From positions 1-5,188 of the forward strand of contig CANPWF010000129.1 in assembly GCA_947581885.1 (NCBI GenBank): a stretch of DNA of 5,188 bases. Reading direction: 5' to 3'. Positions 4,977-5,188 of the stretch are shown here, piece after piece; the stretch's first letter is position 1; each line of letters begins with the position of its first letter. The notes under the pieces were generated by a model, which saw nothing but the letters and a program-made list of their open reading frames with translations, searched no databases and was not told where the DNA came from. Origin of the DNA: an uncultured Clostridia bacterium (GTDB lineage: Bacteria; Bacillota; Clostridia; Christensenellales; Borkfalkiaceae). A program made the position numbers and the translations under genes.

Positions 4977-5188
4977 ATGGCAGATCCCATCGTCACCTTC
5001 GAAATGGAGGACGGCAGTATCTTTCGGGCGGAACTCTACGAGAGCATCGCGCCCAACACCGTGCACAACTTTCTTTCCCTCGTAAAGAAGGGCTTTTACG
5101 ACGGGGTGATCTTTCATCGCGTCATCGAGGGCTTCATGATCCAAGGAGGGGACCCGACGGGGACGGGCACAGGCGGCGACTACAAACC
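4977..5188 (+). CDS. Cyclophilin-type peptidyl-prolyl cis-trans isomerase, 3' partial
   Basis: Enzyme that speeds cis-trans isomerisation of Xaa-Pro bonds during protein folding. Seventy residues are visible before the window ends, starting MADPIVTFEMEDG; roughly half of a typical bacterial cyclophilin of 150-200 residues is missing. The segment NFLSLVKKGFYDGVIFHRVI (31-50), then EGFMIQGGDPTGTGTGG (51-67), is the cyclophilin signature. R48, F53 and Q56 correspond to the catalytic-pocket residues R55, F60 and Q63 of human cyclophilin A. There is no signal peptide or lipobox, so the protein should be cytosolic, like PpiB. The start is supported by AAGGAG 5 bases upstream. It lies 2 bases after the dCMP deaminase stop and most likely shares its promoter; no other promoter is visible. 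Confidence 0.93.
   Translation, partial: MADPIVTFEMEDGSIFRAELYESIAPNTVHNFLSLVKKGFYDGVIFHRVIEGFMIQGGDPTGTGTGGDYK

Noticed and set aside
4905..5144. Minus-strand open frame (79 codons) over the deaminase/cyclophilin junction
   Set aside because: Antisense to two recognised genes, covers their junction, and shows no ribosome binding site or known motif.

Overview
The window is GC-rich (upper 50s percent by eye) and densely coding. It reads as a chromosomal housekeeping region of a Firmicute, most likely an uncultured member of class Clostridia. This rests on an ftsA-like/ftsZ pair, a groES-groEL operon with Firmicutes-type GroEL sequence, strong GGAGG-type ribosome binding sites, sigma-A consensus promoters and a ComEB-type dCMP deaminase. 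The lineage is an inference from protein style; no rRNA or other marker settles it. I see no mobile element, CRISPR array, tRNA or rRNA.

Layout. (1) Positions 1-2346, plus strand: the 3' part of a divergent FtsA-like gene, cut by the window edge, followed after 3 bases by complete ftsZ. (2) Positions 2347-2454: a convergent intergenic gap with two hairpin terminators, one for ftsZ and one symmetrical hairpin that can serve both strands. (3) Positions 2455-4381, minus strand: groES then groEL, 13 bases apart, transcribed from a consensus sigma-A promoter at 4430-4457. (4) Positions 4394-4530: a divergent control region with two consensus promoters back to back. (5) Positions 4531-5188, plus strand: a dCMP deaminase gene whose promoter lies so close to its ATG that the mRNA should be leaderless, then 2 bases later a cyclophilin-type peptidyl-prolyl isomerase that runs off the window end.

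How the genes work together. The FtsA-like protein and FtsZ should act together at the division septum, the actin-like partner attaching the FtsZ polymer to the membrane. GroES and GroEL form the cytosolic folding chamber. The cyclophilin is also a folding catalyst, although it is co-transcribed with a nucleotide-metabolism enzyme (dCMP to dUMP, feeding dTMP synthesis).

I did not find an undescribed biological system. The points worth a second look are small: the predicted leaderless deaminase message, the absence of a CIRCE heat-shock operator at groESL (with an uncharacterised 7-base direct repeat across that promoter), a Phe-Tyr-Leu GroES mobile loop in place of the usual Ile-Val-Leu, degenerate nucleotide-binding motifs in the FtsA-like protein, and a divergent FtsZ tail.
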